Shown here one piece after another: positions 41,999 through 51,463 of a stretch of 64,000 bases of DNA. The DNA comes from Yoonia vestfoldensis. Lineage in GTDB: Bacteria; Pseudomonadota; Alphaproteobacteria; Rhodobacterales; Rhodobacteraceae. A program made the translations under genes and the position numbers. The number at the start of each line of letters is the position of its first letter. Positions within the stretch are counted from its first letter, which is position 1. The notes beneath the pieces are model-generated. The model ran no database searches and was not told the origin of the DNA. It worked only from the letters and a program-made list of their open reading frames with translations. The stretch spans positions 2,046,001 through 2,110,000 of the forward strand of contig NZ_CP021431.1 in the NCBI RefSeq assembly GCF_002158905.1, given 5' to 3'.

Positions 41999-44888
41999 GG
42001 GCGCGTCCTCCCTCTGGGTCAAAAAACACCGGATCGCAAACCTCTGCCAATGTGTCCACACCGCGCAGATGGTCGACCATGCGGATCACCTCGCCATGCC
42101 GGTCGGGGCCGTTTTTCAGGAAAGCCAGCCCCAGATAGCAATCCAGCGTCGGCGAATAACAGGCCGATGTGACATAGCCCTGATCATTGGCGGTGACCGC
42201 CTTGGCCTCTTTGGGGAACAGATGTGCACCGGCCGTCAGGCGGCGCCCCTCTTCCACGGCGCGCAGACCGACCAGCCTTTCGCGGGCCGGGTCCAGCAGA
42301 CCGGGGCGCTGTGCTGCGGCCTGTCCGATGCAATCTTTGGCATTGCTGAACATCCCCGCCAGCCCCAGATCATAGGCCGTGCTGCGCCCGTGCAATTCGG
42401 CATGGGTCAAAAAGCCTTTTTCGATGCGCAGCACATTCAGCGCCTCTATCCCGTAAGGGCCGCCCCCCAAAGTGCGCGCCTGTGCGGCGAGCTGCCGGAA
42501 CAGGCTTTCGCCATAGCGCGCGGGCACGGCGATCTCGAAGGCGGTTTCACCGGAAAAGGAAATCCGGAACATCCGGCCCGCCACGCCACCGATCCCCACC
42601 GCACCGCAAGCCATGAACGGCCAGTCGTCATTGCTGATCTGGTCGTCCAGCACGGTATTCAGCAACATCTGCGCCCGTGGTCCCGCGACCGAGAATTGCG
42701 CCCAATGATCCGTGACCGACACGATCCGCGCGTCAAGATCGGGACGCAGGGCCTGGGTGACAAATTCCAGATGGCGCATCACCTGCCCTGCGGCGGCGGT
42801 CGTGGTGGTGATCACGAAATGATCCGGTGCCAGACGCGCGGCGGTGCCGTCATCCATCACGAACCCATCCTCGCGCAGCATCAGCCCATAGCGCACCCGC
42901 CCCACCTGAAGCGTGGACATGCGATTGGTATAGACAAAATCGAGCAGCGCCGCCGCATCCGGCCCCTGCACATCGATCTTGCCCAAGCTCGACACATCGC
43001 AGATGCCGACCGCATTGCGCACATAGCCGACCTCGCGGTCGCAGGATTGCCGCCAGCTGACCTCGGCTTCCAGCGGGAAATAGCTGGGGCGATACCACAG
43101 CCCCGCCTCGATCATCGGCGCGCGTGCGGCGACACTTGCATGATGCGAGGTCATCAGGCGCGAAGGCGCAAACCCCTTGCCCTGCCCGCCTGCGCCCATC
43201 GCGGCGATGCTGACCGGCACGAAAGGCGGGCGGAATGTCGTGGTCCCGGTCTCGGGGATGGCGCGCCCGGTCAGATCGGCCAGCACTGCCAGCGCCAGCA
43301 CATTGGATGATTTGCCCTGATCAGGCGCCATGCCTTGGGTGGTATAGCGTTTCATGTGTTCGACGCTGCGCATGTTTTCCTGTGCCGAGAGCGCGATATC
43401 CTTGATCGTCACGTCATTCTGGAAATCGACCCATTTGCGCCCCTTGCCTGCCACTTCCCACAAAGGCGCGATCGCATAGGCGCGGGACTCGGCATTGGGC
43501 AGCGTCACCTCGGGTGTGAACCCCAGATCGCGGGCGATGGCTGCGGCCACCTCTGCCCCGTCGCGCAGACAGCCCGCTGTGTCAAAGGTGCCGTTGCAAG
43601 CCCCCGCCACGGCCATGCCGGGGATCGCATCGGGCGTCGGCACAAAGGCCGCGATATCCTCGCGCCAGGCGGGCCGCCCGTTCATGTGACAGGTCAGATG
43701 CACCGCAGGGTTCCAGCCGCCGGATATGGCCAGACAATCGGTCTGGATCACCCGCGTGCCGCCCTGATGGGTTACGGTGATGCTGGTCAACCCGCGCCGT
43801 CCGGTTGTCGCCGTCACGCTGCCGCCGCGATAGACCGGATAATCCGCCGTGACCTGCACATCGGCGCGGGCATCGATCAGCCCCGCGATCTTGATCCCCG
43901 CCGCCGCCAGATCGCGCGCGGTGCGATGCGCATCATCATTATTGCCAAAAACCGTGACCGCGCGGCCGGGCGCCACGCCCCAGCGGTTGACATAGGCGCG
44001 CACCGCCCCCGCCAGCATGATGCCGGGCCGGTCATTGTCAGGGAAAGCAATAGGCCGTTCCAGCGCACCGGCGCAAAGCATCGACCGCTTGGCCACGATC
44101 CGCCAGAAACATTCAACCGGCGCGCCCGCAACCGTGATCCGTTCCAGCGCGCCGTAAGTGCCCTGGTCATAAGCGCCGGTCACGCTCGTGCGCGGCATCA
44201 GACGCACATTGGGCATGGCGCGCAATTGCGCCAGCATATCGGCAACCCAAGCGCTGCCGGGCTGGCCATCGACATCCTCGATCTCGCGCAGCAGACGGCC
44301 GCCCATGGCGCTGTCTTCATCGGCAAGGATCACGTCCACACCTGCCCGCCCTGCGGTCAGTGCCGCCATCAGCCCCGCAGGCCCCGCGCCAATCACCAAC
44401 AGATCGCAAAAGGCGAATGCCTTTTCATAGCTTTCGGCAATGGCCTGCCCGCTTAACCGGCCAAGCCCTGCCGCGCGGCGGATCACCGGCTCATAGAGCT
44501 TTTCCCAAAAGGACGCGGGCCACATGAAGGTCTTGTAATAGAACCCCGCCCCCAGAAACGGCGACAGAAGGTCATTCACCGCCAGCGCATCATGGCGCAG
44601 GCTGGGCCAGGCGTTCTGGCTGAACACCTCTAACCCTGCGGCCACTTCGACCATTGTGGCGCGCTGGTTGGGGTCCTGCGCCGCGCCGCGCCCTACGGTG
44701 ACCAGCGCATTGGGTTCTTCGGACCCGGCGGTCAGCACGCCGCGCGGGCGGTGGTATTTGAACGACCGTCCCATCAGCCTGATCCCGCTGGCCAGCAGCG
44801 CGGCAGCGACAGGTTCACCCGGCACGCCTTGCACGGGTTTGCCGTCAAAGGTGAAGGTCACGGTCTGGCCGGGGTTGCGCAGCCTCAT
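41991..44888 (-). CDS. soxA: Sarcosine oxidase alpha subunit
   Basis: 965 aa. An N-terminal 2Fe-2S-like fold (FTFDGKPVQGVPGEPVAAAL, cluster-less in this family) is followed by an NAD-binding region with LLVIGAGPAGLMAALTAGRAG near residue 165 and a C-terminal glycine-cleavage T-like domain (from about residue 590) that binds tetrahydrofolate. It oxidises sarcosine to glycine with transfer of the methyl to folate, together with SoxB. The start overlaps the soxD stop as ATGA. Confidence 0.95.
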   Translation of the reverse strand: MRLRNPGQTVTFTFDGKPVQGVPGEPVAAALLASGIRLMGRSFKYHRPRGVLTAGSEEPNALVTVGRGAAQDPNQRATMVEVAAGLEVFSQNAWPSLRHDALAVNDLLSPFLGAGFYYKTFMWPASFWEKLYEPVIRRAAGLGRLSGQAIAESYEKAFAFCDLLVIGAGPAGLMAALTAGRAGVDVILADEDSAMGGRLLREIEDVDGQPGSAWVADMLAQLRAMPNVRLMPRTSVTGAYDQGTYGALERITVAGAPVECFWRIVAKRSMLCAGALERPIAFPDNDRPGIMLAGAVRAYVNRWGVAPGRAVTVFGNNDDAHRTARDLAAAGIKIAGLIDARADVQVTADYPVYRGGSVTATTGRRGLTSITVTHQGGTRVIQTDCLAISGGWNPAVHLTCHMNGRPAWREDIAAFVPTPDAIPGMAVAGACNGTFDTAGCLRDGAEVAAAIARDLGFTPEVTLPNAESRAYAIAPLWEVAGKGRKWVDFQNDVTIKDIALSAQENMRSVEHMKRYTTQGMAPDQGKSSNVLALAVLADLTGRAIPETGTTTFRPPFVPVSIAAMGAGGQGKGFAPSRLMTSHHASVAARAPMIEAGLWYRPSYFPLEAEVSWRQSCDREVGYVRNAVGICDVSSLGKIDVQGPDAAALLDFVYTNRMSTLQVGRVRYGLMLREDGFVMDDGTAARLAPDHFVITTTTAAAGQVMRHLEFVTQALRPDLDARIVSVTDHWAQFSVAGPRAQMLLNTVLDDQISNDDWPFMACGAVGIGGVAGRMFRISFSGETAFEIAVPARYGESLFRQLAAQARTLGGGPYGIEALNVLRIEKGFLTHAELHGRSTAYDLGLAGMFSNAKDCIGQAAAQRPGLLDPARERLVGLRAVEEGRRLTAGAHLFPKEAKAVTANDQGYVTSACYSPTLDCYLGLAFLKNGPDRHGEVIRMVDHLRGVDTLAEVCDPVFFDPEGGRARG

Positions 44889-45148
44889 GATGCGGCCTTT
44901 TGCGCAAGTTTGGTGCCATGGACCGCATGGGTCAGCGTGTTGCGCGACACGACGATCCACGCGCCGCACCCGGCCTCATGATACCACAGATCGCTTGTGT
45001 CGCCTGCGGGGTTGTCGCGGTTATGCAGGTAATCATCCCAGGCGTCAGGCCCCGCATCGGATGCGGGGCGGGTCAGCGCTGTGGCATCGCCCATATAGTA
45101 AAATTCGCGCCGGTCCCTTTCGCCGCAATGGGGGCATTTAATCCGCAT
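44885..45148 (-). CDS. soxD: Sarcosine oxidase delta subunit
   Basis: 87 aa zinc-binding subunit. MRIKCPHCGERD provides two cysteines of the zinc site, then REFYYMGDA and DLWYHEAGCGAWIVVSRNT, where the third Cys is found. The motif spacing is typical of SoxD. It lies 26 nt downstream of soxB and overlaps soxA. Confidence 0.95.
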   Translation of the reverse strand: MRIKCPHCGERDRREFYYMGDATALTRPASDAGPDAWDDYLHNRDNPAGDTSDLWYHEAGCGAWIVVSRNTLTHAVHGTKLAQKAAS

Positions 45149-45174
45149 GTGCTCTGTCGCTCATCTGATCTGTC

Positions 45175-46428
45175 CTAATGCAGGTTATGCTGCGATCCGG
45201 TGCCTTCTTCATCCATCAGCCCGACGCCGCTGCGGAACCGGTCCAGCCGGAATTTCGCAGCCGTGGCATGGGGTTGGCCGGTCGCCATCAGATGCGCAAA
45301 GGCAAAGCCAGAGGCGGGCACGGCCTTGAACCCGCCATAGCACCAGCCACAATCAATAAACAAACCCTTGGTCGGGGTGGTGTCGATGATCGGGCTGCCG
45401 TCGGGGGTCATATCCATGATCCCGCCCCAGGACCGCAAGACACGCGCCTTGCCGATCATCGGCATCAGGGTCATCGCGGCCTCCATCACATGTTCGGCCA
45501 TCGGCAGGTTGCCGCGCGCGGCGTAAGAGGCATAAAAATCCAGATCGCCGCCAAAGACCAGCCCGCCCTTGTCGGATTGGCTGATATAGAAATGGCCCAT
45601 GCCGAAACTGACGACATGGTCGATCACGGGTTTCAGCCCTTCGGTGACAAAGGCCTGCAAAACATGGCTTTCGATCGGCAGGCGCATCCCCGCCATGGCC
45701 GCGACCTGCCCCGACCGGCCTGCGGTGACGATGCCCACCTTGCGCGCCTTGATCGCGCCGCGCGTGGTCTGCACGCCGGTGACGACGCCGTTTTCGATAT
45801 CGATGCCGGTGACTTCGCAATTCTGGATCAGATCGACGCCGCGCTGGTCGGCCGCGCGCGCATAGCCCCAAGCCACCGCATCATGGCGCGCCGTGCCGCC
45901 GCGCGGGTGATAAAGGCCGCCATAGATCGGAAAGCGCGCATTGTCGAAATCGAGATAGGGCAGATGGCTGCGCAGATTGTCGCGGTCCAGCAGGATCGCA
46001 TCATCGCCCTGGTTGATCATCGCATTGCCGCGGCGCACGAAAGCATCGCGCTGGCCGTCGGAATGGAACAGGTTGATCAGCCCACGCTGCGAATGCATCA
46101 CGTTGTAGTTGAGGTCGCGCTCCATCCCTTCCCAGAGTTTCAGCGAATGGGAATAGAATTCCTGATTGCCCGGCAGAAAGTAATTGGCGCGCACGATGGT
46201 CGTGTTGCGCCCGATATTGCCGCTGCCGATATGGCCTTTTTCCAGCACGGCGATATTGGTCATCCCGTGTTCGCGGGCAAGGTAATAGGCCGTGGCCAGA
46301 CCATGCCCACCACCGCCGATGATGATCGCGTCATAGCGCGGTTTGGGGGCGGGATCACGCCAAAGCGGTTTCCAGCCTTTCTGGCCGAACACCGCTTCCT
46401 TGATGATCTGAAACCCCGAATAGCCCAT
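45175..46428 (-). CDS. soxB: Sarcosine oxidase beta subunit
   Basis: 417 aa flavoprotein. The dinucleotide-binding motif IIIGGGGHGLATAYYLA is near residues 35-51. IGRNTTIVRANYF and the late FIDCGWCYGGFKAVPASG complete the DAO-type fold; a histidine in the NTT-I-R region carries covalent FMN in characterised enzymes. It opens the operon soxBDAG. AAGGGGCATAGC precedes the ATG at 46428. A palindromic repeat and the gdhA 3' end lie upstream. Confidence 0.95.
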   Translation of the reverse strand: MGYSGFQIIKEAVFGQKGWKPLWRDPAPKPRYDAIIIGGGGHGLATAYYLAREHGMTNIAVLEKGHIGSGNIGRNTTIVRANYFLPGNQEFYSHSLKLWEGMERDLNYNVMHSQRGLINLFHSDGQRDAFVRRGNAMINQGDDAILLDRDNLRSHLPYLDFDNARFPIYGGLYHPRGGTARHDAVAWGYARAADQRGVDLIQNCEVTGIDIENGVVTGVQTTRGAIKARKVGIVTAGRSGQVAAMAGMRLPIESHVLQAFVTEGLKPVIDHVVSFGMGHFYISQSDKGGLVFGGDLDFYASYAARGNLPMAEHVMEAAMTLMPMIGKARVLRSWGGIMDMTPDGSPIIDTTPTKGLFIDCGWCYGGFKAVPASGFAFAHLMATGQPHATAAKFRLDRFRSGVGLMDEEGTGSQHNLH

Positions 46429-46496
46429 GCTATGCCCCTTGCCGCGCAAGCCCAACTCTAGCCGATTGGCGGCGGACCGAAAGGGCAAATGCGGCT

Positions 46497-46522
46497 GTAG
46501 GGTGGATCATGATCCACCTTAC
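46497..46522. repeat. Palindromic dispersed repeat, copy 2
   Basis: GTAGGGTGGATC-AT-GATCCACCTTAC; the central 16 bases are perfectly palindromic. Same frame as the copy at 30818 with compensating changes in both arms. It lies between the gdhA stop and soxB and may act as a hairpin at the gdhA 3' end. Confidence 0.75.
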
Positions 46523-46532
46523 ATTTCAGCCC

Positions 46533-47972
46533 CTACAGCCCTTTGGCGCGGTAGCTGTCGGCGACCTTGCGGATCGATACCAGATAGGCCGCCGTGCGCA
46601 GATCATGCACATCATCGCGGCCATGCCAGACCGCGCGCATCGCCTGATAGGCGGCGCGCATCGTATCATCGAGCCCCGAACGCACCAGTTCCAGCTCATC
46701 CGCGCCGCGCAGGTATTTTTCCTTGAAATCAGGCGACAAGGTCCAGCCAAGCCCTTTGTCGGCGGACAGCCGTTCCAATTCATCCACGACCAGCTGGTGG
46801 CGCGATTCTTCCTGCCGGCGCTGCATCCGGCCAAAGCGGATATGCGACAGGTTCTTGACCCATTCGAAATAGGACACCGTCACGCCGCCCGCATTGGCAT
46901 ACATATCGGGGATGATCACGCAGCCCTTGTCGCGCAGGATTTCATCGGCACCGGCGGTCACCGGGCCATTCGCGGCCTCGATGATCAGCGGGGCCTTGAT
47001 GCGGTCGGCATTCGTCAGATTGATCACCGCCTCCAGCGCGGCAGGGATCAGGATGTCGCATTCCGCCTCGAGCATCGCGGCACCGTCGGGGATATGCTTG
47101 GCATGGGGGTAATTGGCAACGCCGCCATTCTTGGTGATCCAGGCGCGGACAGATTCGACATTCAGCCCTTTTTCATCATGCAGCGCCCCGTCGCGTTCGA
47201 TGATCGCGGTGATCCGCGCGCCATCTTCTTCGGACAGGAATTTGGCGGCGTGATAGCCGACATTGCCCAAACCCTGCACGATGACGCGCTTGCCATCAAG
47301 CGTGCCGGTCATCTGCGCCTTGGCCACATCCTCGGGATAGCGGAAAAATTCGCGCAACGCATATTGCACGCCACGCCCCGTCGCCTCGACCCGGCCGGCG
47401 ATGCCGCCTGCATTGGTGGGCTTGCCGGTGACACAGGCGGCGGCGTTGATATCGGTGGTGTTCATGCGGCGGTATTGATCCGCGATCCAGGCCATTTCAC
47501 GCTCGCCCGTGCCCATATCGGGGGCGGGCACGTTCTGGGCGGGGTTGATCAGGTCGCGCTTGATCAATTCATAGGCGAAACGGCGGGTGATCAATTCCAG
47601 CTCATGTTCATTCCAATCGGCGGGATTGATCCGCAACCCGCCTTTGGAGCCGCCAAAAGGCGCCTCGACCAGCGCGCATTTATAGGTCATCAGCGCGGCC
47701 AGCGCCTCGACCTCGTCCTGGTGGACGTTGATGGCGAAACGGATGCCGCCCTTGACCGGTTCCATATGTTCCGAATGGACCGAGCGATAGCCGGTAAACG
47801 TGTGCAGCGCGCCGCGCAGGCGCACACCGAAACGCACCGTATAGGTTGCATTGCAAACCCTGATCTTTTCTTCCAGCCCGGGGCTGAGATCCATCAGGGC
47901 AACGGCACGGTTGAACATCAGATCGACGGATTCGCGGAAACTGGGTTCCTGCGCGGGATCGTGGGCGTTCAT
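46533..47972 (-). CDS. gdhA: Glu/Leu/Phe/Val dehydrogenase (glutamate dehydrogenase)
   Basis: 479 aa. The catalytic lysine region KGGIRFAINVHQDEVEALAALMTYKCALVEAPFGGSKGG is represented by KGGIRF and PFGGSKGG near residues 75-112. PAPDMGTGEREMAWIAD follows, and the Rossmann part has VIVQGLGNVGYHAA. It interconverts glutamate and 2-oxoglutarate, most likely with NAD. The start at 47972 has GGAAGGAAAGAC upstream; the long upstream frame is rejected. A CCCGGCGC-A-GCGCCGGG hairpin lies just upstream in the leader. Confidence 0.93.
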   Translation of the reverse strand: MNAHDPAQEPSFRESVDLMFNRAVALMDLSPGLEEKIRVCNATYTVRFGVRLRGALHTFTGYRSVHSEHMEPVKGGIRFAINVHQDEVEALAALMTYKCALVEAPFGGSKGGLRINPADWNEHELELITRRFAYELIKRDLINPAQNVPAPDMGTGEREMAWIADQYRRMNTTDINAAACVTGKPTNAGGIAGRVEATGRGVQYALREFFRYPEDVAKAQMTGTLDGKRVIVQGLGNVGYHAAKFLSEEDGARITAIIERDGALHDEKGLNVESVRAWITKNGGVANYPHAKHIPDGAAMLEAECDILIPAALEAVINLTNADRIKAPLIIEAANGPVTAGADEILRDKGCVIIPDMYANAGGVTVSYFEWVKNLSHIRFGRMQRRQEESRHQLVVDELERLSADKGLGWTLSPDFKEKYLRGADELELVRSGLDDTMRAAYQAMRAVWHGRDDVHDLRTAAYLVSIRKVADSYRAKGL

Positions 47973-48327
47973 TGTCTTTCCTTCCTTGCCCGGCGCTGCG
48001 CCGGGTCTGTTCGGGCGCGTCACGGCCCAGCGCCAGCATAGGGACGATTCGCTAAAACTGGATGAGAAAATAGGCAATTTTGAAAAAACAGACGATTTGC
48101 CCGCCAGTATGCCTCGGCTCCGGACAATCGGCTGCAGGCCTTTGTTTCGCCATAATGAACAGTCATGTGCGTTTAACCAGACTGTCCCCAAATCGTTCCT
48201 AAACAGCGCATTTCATTCCACAAATCTTAACATTCACATCCCCGACCGCGCGGTGGCTGTGATAAATGGAAAGTGAACGCTGTCATGATCAGGACGCGAT
48301 GCAGATCGCCTACTGAGAGGATTCCGA
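47973..48327. other. Divergent promoter region gdhA / tadG
   Basis: 355 nt without a gene. Near gdhA is a perfect GC hairpin (47989-48005). The middle (48050-48100) is AT-rich with A-tracts (GAAAATAGGCAATTTTGAAA), a composition that could suit Lrp or similar proteins. The tadG side (48200-48320) carries TTAACATT and a GAGAGGATT ribosome site. No open frame with features is seen. Confidence 0.45.
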
Positions 48328-49785
48328 ATGCAAATTCCAAAGACGCAGGTCACAGCCATTGCGCACAACCCCAGCTGGCGCGCCCGCTATCTGCGCCGTT
48401 TCGGGCGCGACGAGGATGGCAGCATCATCATCCTGACCATCCTGCTGTTGATCACCATGCTGATCCTGGGCGGCATGGCCGTCGATTTCATGCGCTACGA
48501 GGCCCGTCGCGCGACGCTGCAATCGGTGTCTGATCGCGCCGTTCTGGCGGCGGCCAGTTTGAACCAACAGATTGATCCCGGCCTGATCGTCGAGGATTAC
48601 TTTGCCAAGGCGGGCTTTGCCGATGCTTTGCGCGACGCCCCCGTGGTTGTCGATAACGGCAATTCGCGCAGTGTGACGGTCCGGTCGGCCCTTGATGTGG
48701 ACACGTTCTATCTGCGGCTGGCAGGCATGGACAGATTGACCGCCCCGGCCCAAGCGAGCGCAACCGAAGGTGTCGGCAAGGTCGAGATCGCGCTGGTGCT
48801 GGATATTTCCGGCTCGATGCGGTTCAGCAACCGCTTTGCCAATATGCAGGCCGCAGCCATCGCCTTTGCCGAGGAAGTGCTGGACCCCGCCAATGGCGGC
48901 ACCGTGTCCCTGACCATCATCCCCTATGCGGGCGCAACGAATCCGGGGCCAGAAATGTTCGCCTATATGGGCGGGGTCCGCTATCCGGATACGTTGCTGC
49001 CGGGGGATGACGGTATTCTGGGGACGGAAGATGATTACTTTTTCCCGCAGGTATCATCCTGTGTCGAAATGGAAGGATCGGATTGGTCCACCACGGGATT
49101 GCCGGCTGCCGGACGGCCGCAAGTGCCCCATTTCCAGACTTGGGATATCGCCCCGCAGGTGATGGATTGGGGCTGGTGTCCGCAGGACAAATCTTCGATC
49201 CAATATGCGCTGGCATCCGCCGCGCAAGCCCGGACTTTCATCAACAATCTGCGGATGCATGACGGCACCGGCACCCATTACGCGATGAAATACGCGCTTG
49301 CGGCGCTTGACCCGTCAAGCCAGCCCGCTTTCCAGCATCTCAGCCACCCCAGCAGAGGACTCGTGCCGCCGGAATTCGCGAACCGCCCCGCCGCCTGGGA
49401 TGATCCCGAAACCAAGAAGATCATCGTTCTGATGACCGATGGCCAGATAACGGTGCAGGAAAGGCCGCGCATTCCCCAGCAGGAAAGGGATATCGACAGG
49501 ACCATCTTGCAATCCATCCATGGCAAGAACAACCGCGGCACTGTCATTGGCGAGAGCACCAATGTCGCCCGGTTCGAGGCGATCTGCACCCTTGCAAACG
49601 AACCGGCGCGCCATGTGGATGTCTATACCGTCGCCTTCGAAGTGCCCCGGAACAGCCCCGCCGACCGGCAGATGCGCGGCTGCGCCAGCGATCCATCCAT
49701 GTTTTTCCGCACCAGCGGCGCCGAGCTGATCGAGGTCTTTTCCGGTATTGCAGAGCGGATCACCGATCTGAGGCTGAACCTGTGA
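48328..49785 (+). CDS. tadG: TadG-like pseudopilin with VWA domain
   Basis: 485 aa. Residues about 26-55 (DEDGSIIILTILLLITMLILGGM) are a TadE/TadG-type N-terminal membrane anchor. From about residue 150 a von Willebrand A domain begins, LVLDISGSM, with an intact DxSxS metal site, and IIVLMTDGQ later in the domain. TadG proteins belong to the Flp/Tad pilus machinery and adhesion. GAGAGGATTCCGA precedes the ATG. The stop overlaps the next start as GTGA. Confidence 0.87.
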   Translation: MQIPKTQVTAIAHNPSWRARYLRRFGRDEDGSIIILTILLLITMLILGGMAVDFMRYEARRATLQSVSDRAVLAAASLNQQIDPGLIVEDYFAKAGFADALRDAPVVVDNGNSRSVTVRSALDVDTFYLRLAGMDRLTAPAQASATEGVGKVEIALVLDISGSMRFSNRFANMQAAAIAFAEEVLDPANGGTVSLTIIPYAGATNPGPEMFAYMGGVRYPDTLLPGDDGILGTEDDYFFPQVSSCVEMEGSDWSTTGLPAAGRPQVPHFQTWDIAPQVMDWGWCPQDKSSIQYALASAAQARTFINNLRMHDGTGTHYAMKYALAALDPSSQPAFQHLSHPSRGLVPPEFANRPAAWDDPETKKIIVLMTDGQITVQERPRIPQQERDIDRTILQSIHGKNNRGTVIGESTNVARFEAICTLANEPARHVDVYTVAFEVPRNSPADRQMRGCASDPSMFFRTSGAELIEVFSGIAERITDLRLNL

Positions 49786-50351
49786 CCCTCACCCGCTGTT
49801 TTTGTGATTTTCTGCGTCGGTTCCGCGACAATGAGGATGGTGTCGTCACGGTTGAATTCGTGATCGTATTTCCAGTCTTCATGACATTCTTTCTGATGAC
49901 CTATGAAAGCGGGATGATCTCTTTGCGGCATTTCGCGCTGGAACGGGCCGTTGATGTTGCCGTGCGCGATGTGCGGATCGGGGCGATCGCGAACCCGACC
50001 CGCAACAACCTGCGCGCCAGAATCTGCGCGGCGGCGCAGCTGTTGCCGGATTGCGAAAACCAGCTGCAGCTGGAAATGATCCGCCGCGACCCGCGCAATT
50101 GGGTTGACGTGCCCGGCCAGGTGCAATGCATTGATCGCGGCGCATCGGTCCAGCCTGTCGTCACCTTCACCAATGGCGGCAATAACGAATTGATCTTTCT
50201 GCGCGCCTGTATCCGGCTGGACCCGGTCTTGCCGACCAGCCTGTTGGGCCGCACCATCGTCGAGGCGAATACAAGCAGCGCGGCGGGCGGGTCTTATGCG
50301 CTGGTCGCCACCACCGCTTTCGTGGTCGAGCCGTTCCGGAACACGCCATGA
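49782..50351 (+). CDS. tadE: TadE-like pseudopilin
   Basis: 189 aa. Short cytoplasmic arm with a prepilin-like site (RFRDNEDGVVTVEFVIVFPVF): the Glu in TVEF five residues after the cleavable Gly fits the prepilin pattern. The rest is periplasmic with cysteine pairs (RICAAAQLLPDC; QCIDRG; RACIRL). The start is GTG, coupled to tadG. It probably is a minor pilin processed by the Tad peptidase. Confidence 0.8.
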   Translation: MTLTRCFCDFLRRFRDNEDGVVTVEFVIVFPVFMTFFLMTYESGMISLRHFALERAVDVAVRDVRIGAIANPTRNNLRARICAAAQLLPDCENQLQLEMIRRDPRNWVDVPGQVQCIDRGASVQPVVTFTNGGNNELIFLRACIRLDPVLPTSLLGRTIVEANTSSAAGGSYALVATTAFVVEPFRNTP

Positions 50352-50962
50352 CCCGCATGAAAGATCTGATCCCCCGTTTTTGGCGCAACGAGGATGGCAC
50401 GGCCGCCATCGAACTGGTGCTGGTGACGCCCATCATCACCTGGGTCTTGTTGTCCACCTTGGTCTATTTCGACGCGTTTCGCGCGGAAACCCGCAGCGCG
50501 CGCGCAGGCCTGACCATCGCGGATATGTTCAGCCGCGAAGTGAACACGCCCGCCGCCGTTGACGCGGCCTATATCGACGCGGCGCAGGCGCTGCTGGCGA
50601 CCTTGGTCGAATCCGATACCGACCCCGGCCTGCGCGTCACTTCCTATAGCTGGGACGCGGCCGCGAACCGCTATGTGGTGCGCTGGTCCGAGAGCCGTGG
50701 CATTGGGCAGGCGCTAAGCACGGCCGATCTTGCCTTGATGACCGACCGCCTGCCGCTGCTGGCGGATGGGGCGACATCGGTTCTGGTGGAAACCAATGCC
50801 ATCTATCGCGCGCCCTTCGCGCTGGGGATATCGCCTTTTACAAACGGCAATCTTGGGCCGGTCGAGATGACGACCTTTACCGTCATCTCGCCGCGTTTCA
50901 TGCCGGCGGTCTGTTTTGATCCGACACCGGAAGACCCCGCCAACGGCGACGAAATCTGCTGA
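50348..50962 (+). CDS. TadE/TadG-like pseudopilin
   Basis: 204 aa. Same N-terminal plan as the preceding gene (FWRNEDGTAAIELVLVTPII), with Glu five residues after Gly-Thr, then a long periplasmic domain. ATGA overlap couples it to the previous gene, and its stop is immediately adjacent to the convergent gene at 50963. The trio encodes the minor pilin set, but no tadA-C, cpa or flp genes lie within the window. Confidence 0.8.
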   Translation: MTRMKDLIPRFWRNEDGTAAIELVLVTPIITWVLLSTLVYFDAFRAETRSARAGLTIADMFSREVNTPAAVDAAYIDAAQALLATLVESDTDPGLRVTSYSWDAAANRYVVRWSESRGIGQALSTADLALMTDRLPLLADGATSVLVETNAIYRAPFALGISPFTNGNLGPVEMTTFTVISPRFMPAVCFDPTPEDPANGDEIC

Positions 50963-51448
50963 TCACTGCGCGCGCGCCGCGATCCGCTGGGCGATCTGTT
51001 CGGCCATGAATTTGGCCGGACCAGCCGCCGTGACACCGCCGACGCCGACGCGCTTGCCGATCCGCCACCACATGCCGGGCGACCAGCCGCGCGGCTGGCC
51101 TTGGCGCAGCACCAGCGTAAAGCCATTGGCCGGTTTCATCGCCAGCGCGCCCCGGTCCACCAGCACGATATCCTCGATCCGCGCCAGCAGCGTGCCTTCG
51201 GTGTCGCGCAGCGCGGTCTCGGTCAGCACGATCCCCAGCCGCGTGGCGCGGCGCATCCTTTCGCCCAGCCACAGCATCGCCGCGCCAAAGCCCAGCAGAA
51301 AGACCAGCCAGGTCAGCTGCGGCGGCTGGACCAGCGCGGTATAGATCAGCAAACCGCCCAAGCTGTAAATCACGCCGCAGGCAAAATAGCGCCGCCCCTG
51401 CGAGGCATAGACGATGGGGTGACCGCTCAGGGTGTCGGGGTTGGACAT
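50963..51448 (-). CDS. Hypothetical membrane protein
   Basis: 161 aa. Two hydrophobic segments (YFACGVIYSLGGLLIYTALV and TWLVFLLGFGAAMLWLG) near the N-terminus, then a soluble part resembling a PH-like fold (TETALRDTEGTLLARIEDIVLVDRG) and a basic end. I do not recognise a characterised family. It directly abuts the end of the tad genes on the other strand and lies 15 nt downstream of a TetR gene in the same direction. Confidence 0.65.
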   Translation of the reverse strand: MSNPDTLSGHPIVYASQGRRYFACGVIYSLGGLLIYTALVQPPQLTWLVFLLGFGAAMLWLGERMRRATRLGIVLTETALRDTEGTLLARIEDIVLVDRGALAMKPANGFTLVLRQGQPRGWSPGMWWRIGKRVGVGGVTAAGPAKFMAEQIAQRIAARAQ

Positions 51449-51463
51449 GGATGACCTTTCGCG

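Noticed and set aside
39812-42172. 786-codon plus-strand open frame across dnaG and soxG
   Set aside because: It is antisense to two clear genes, has no recognisable domain and a His/Arg/Gln-rich composition typical of reverse frames in GC-rich DNA.
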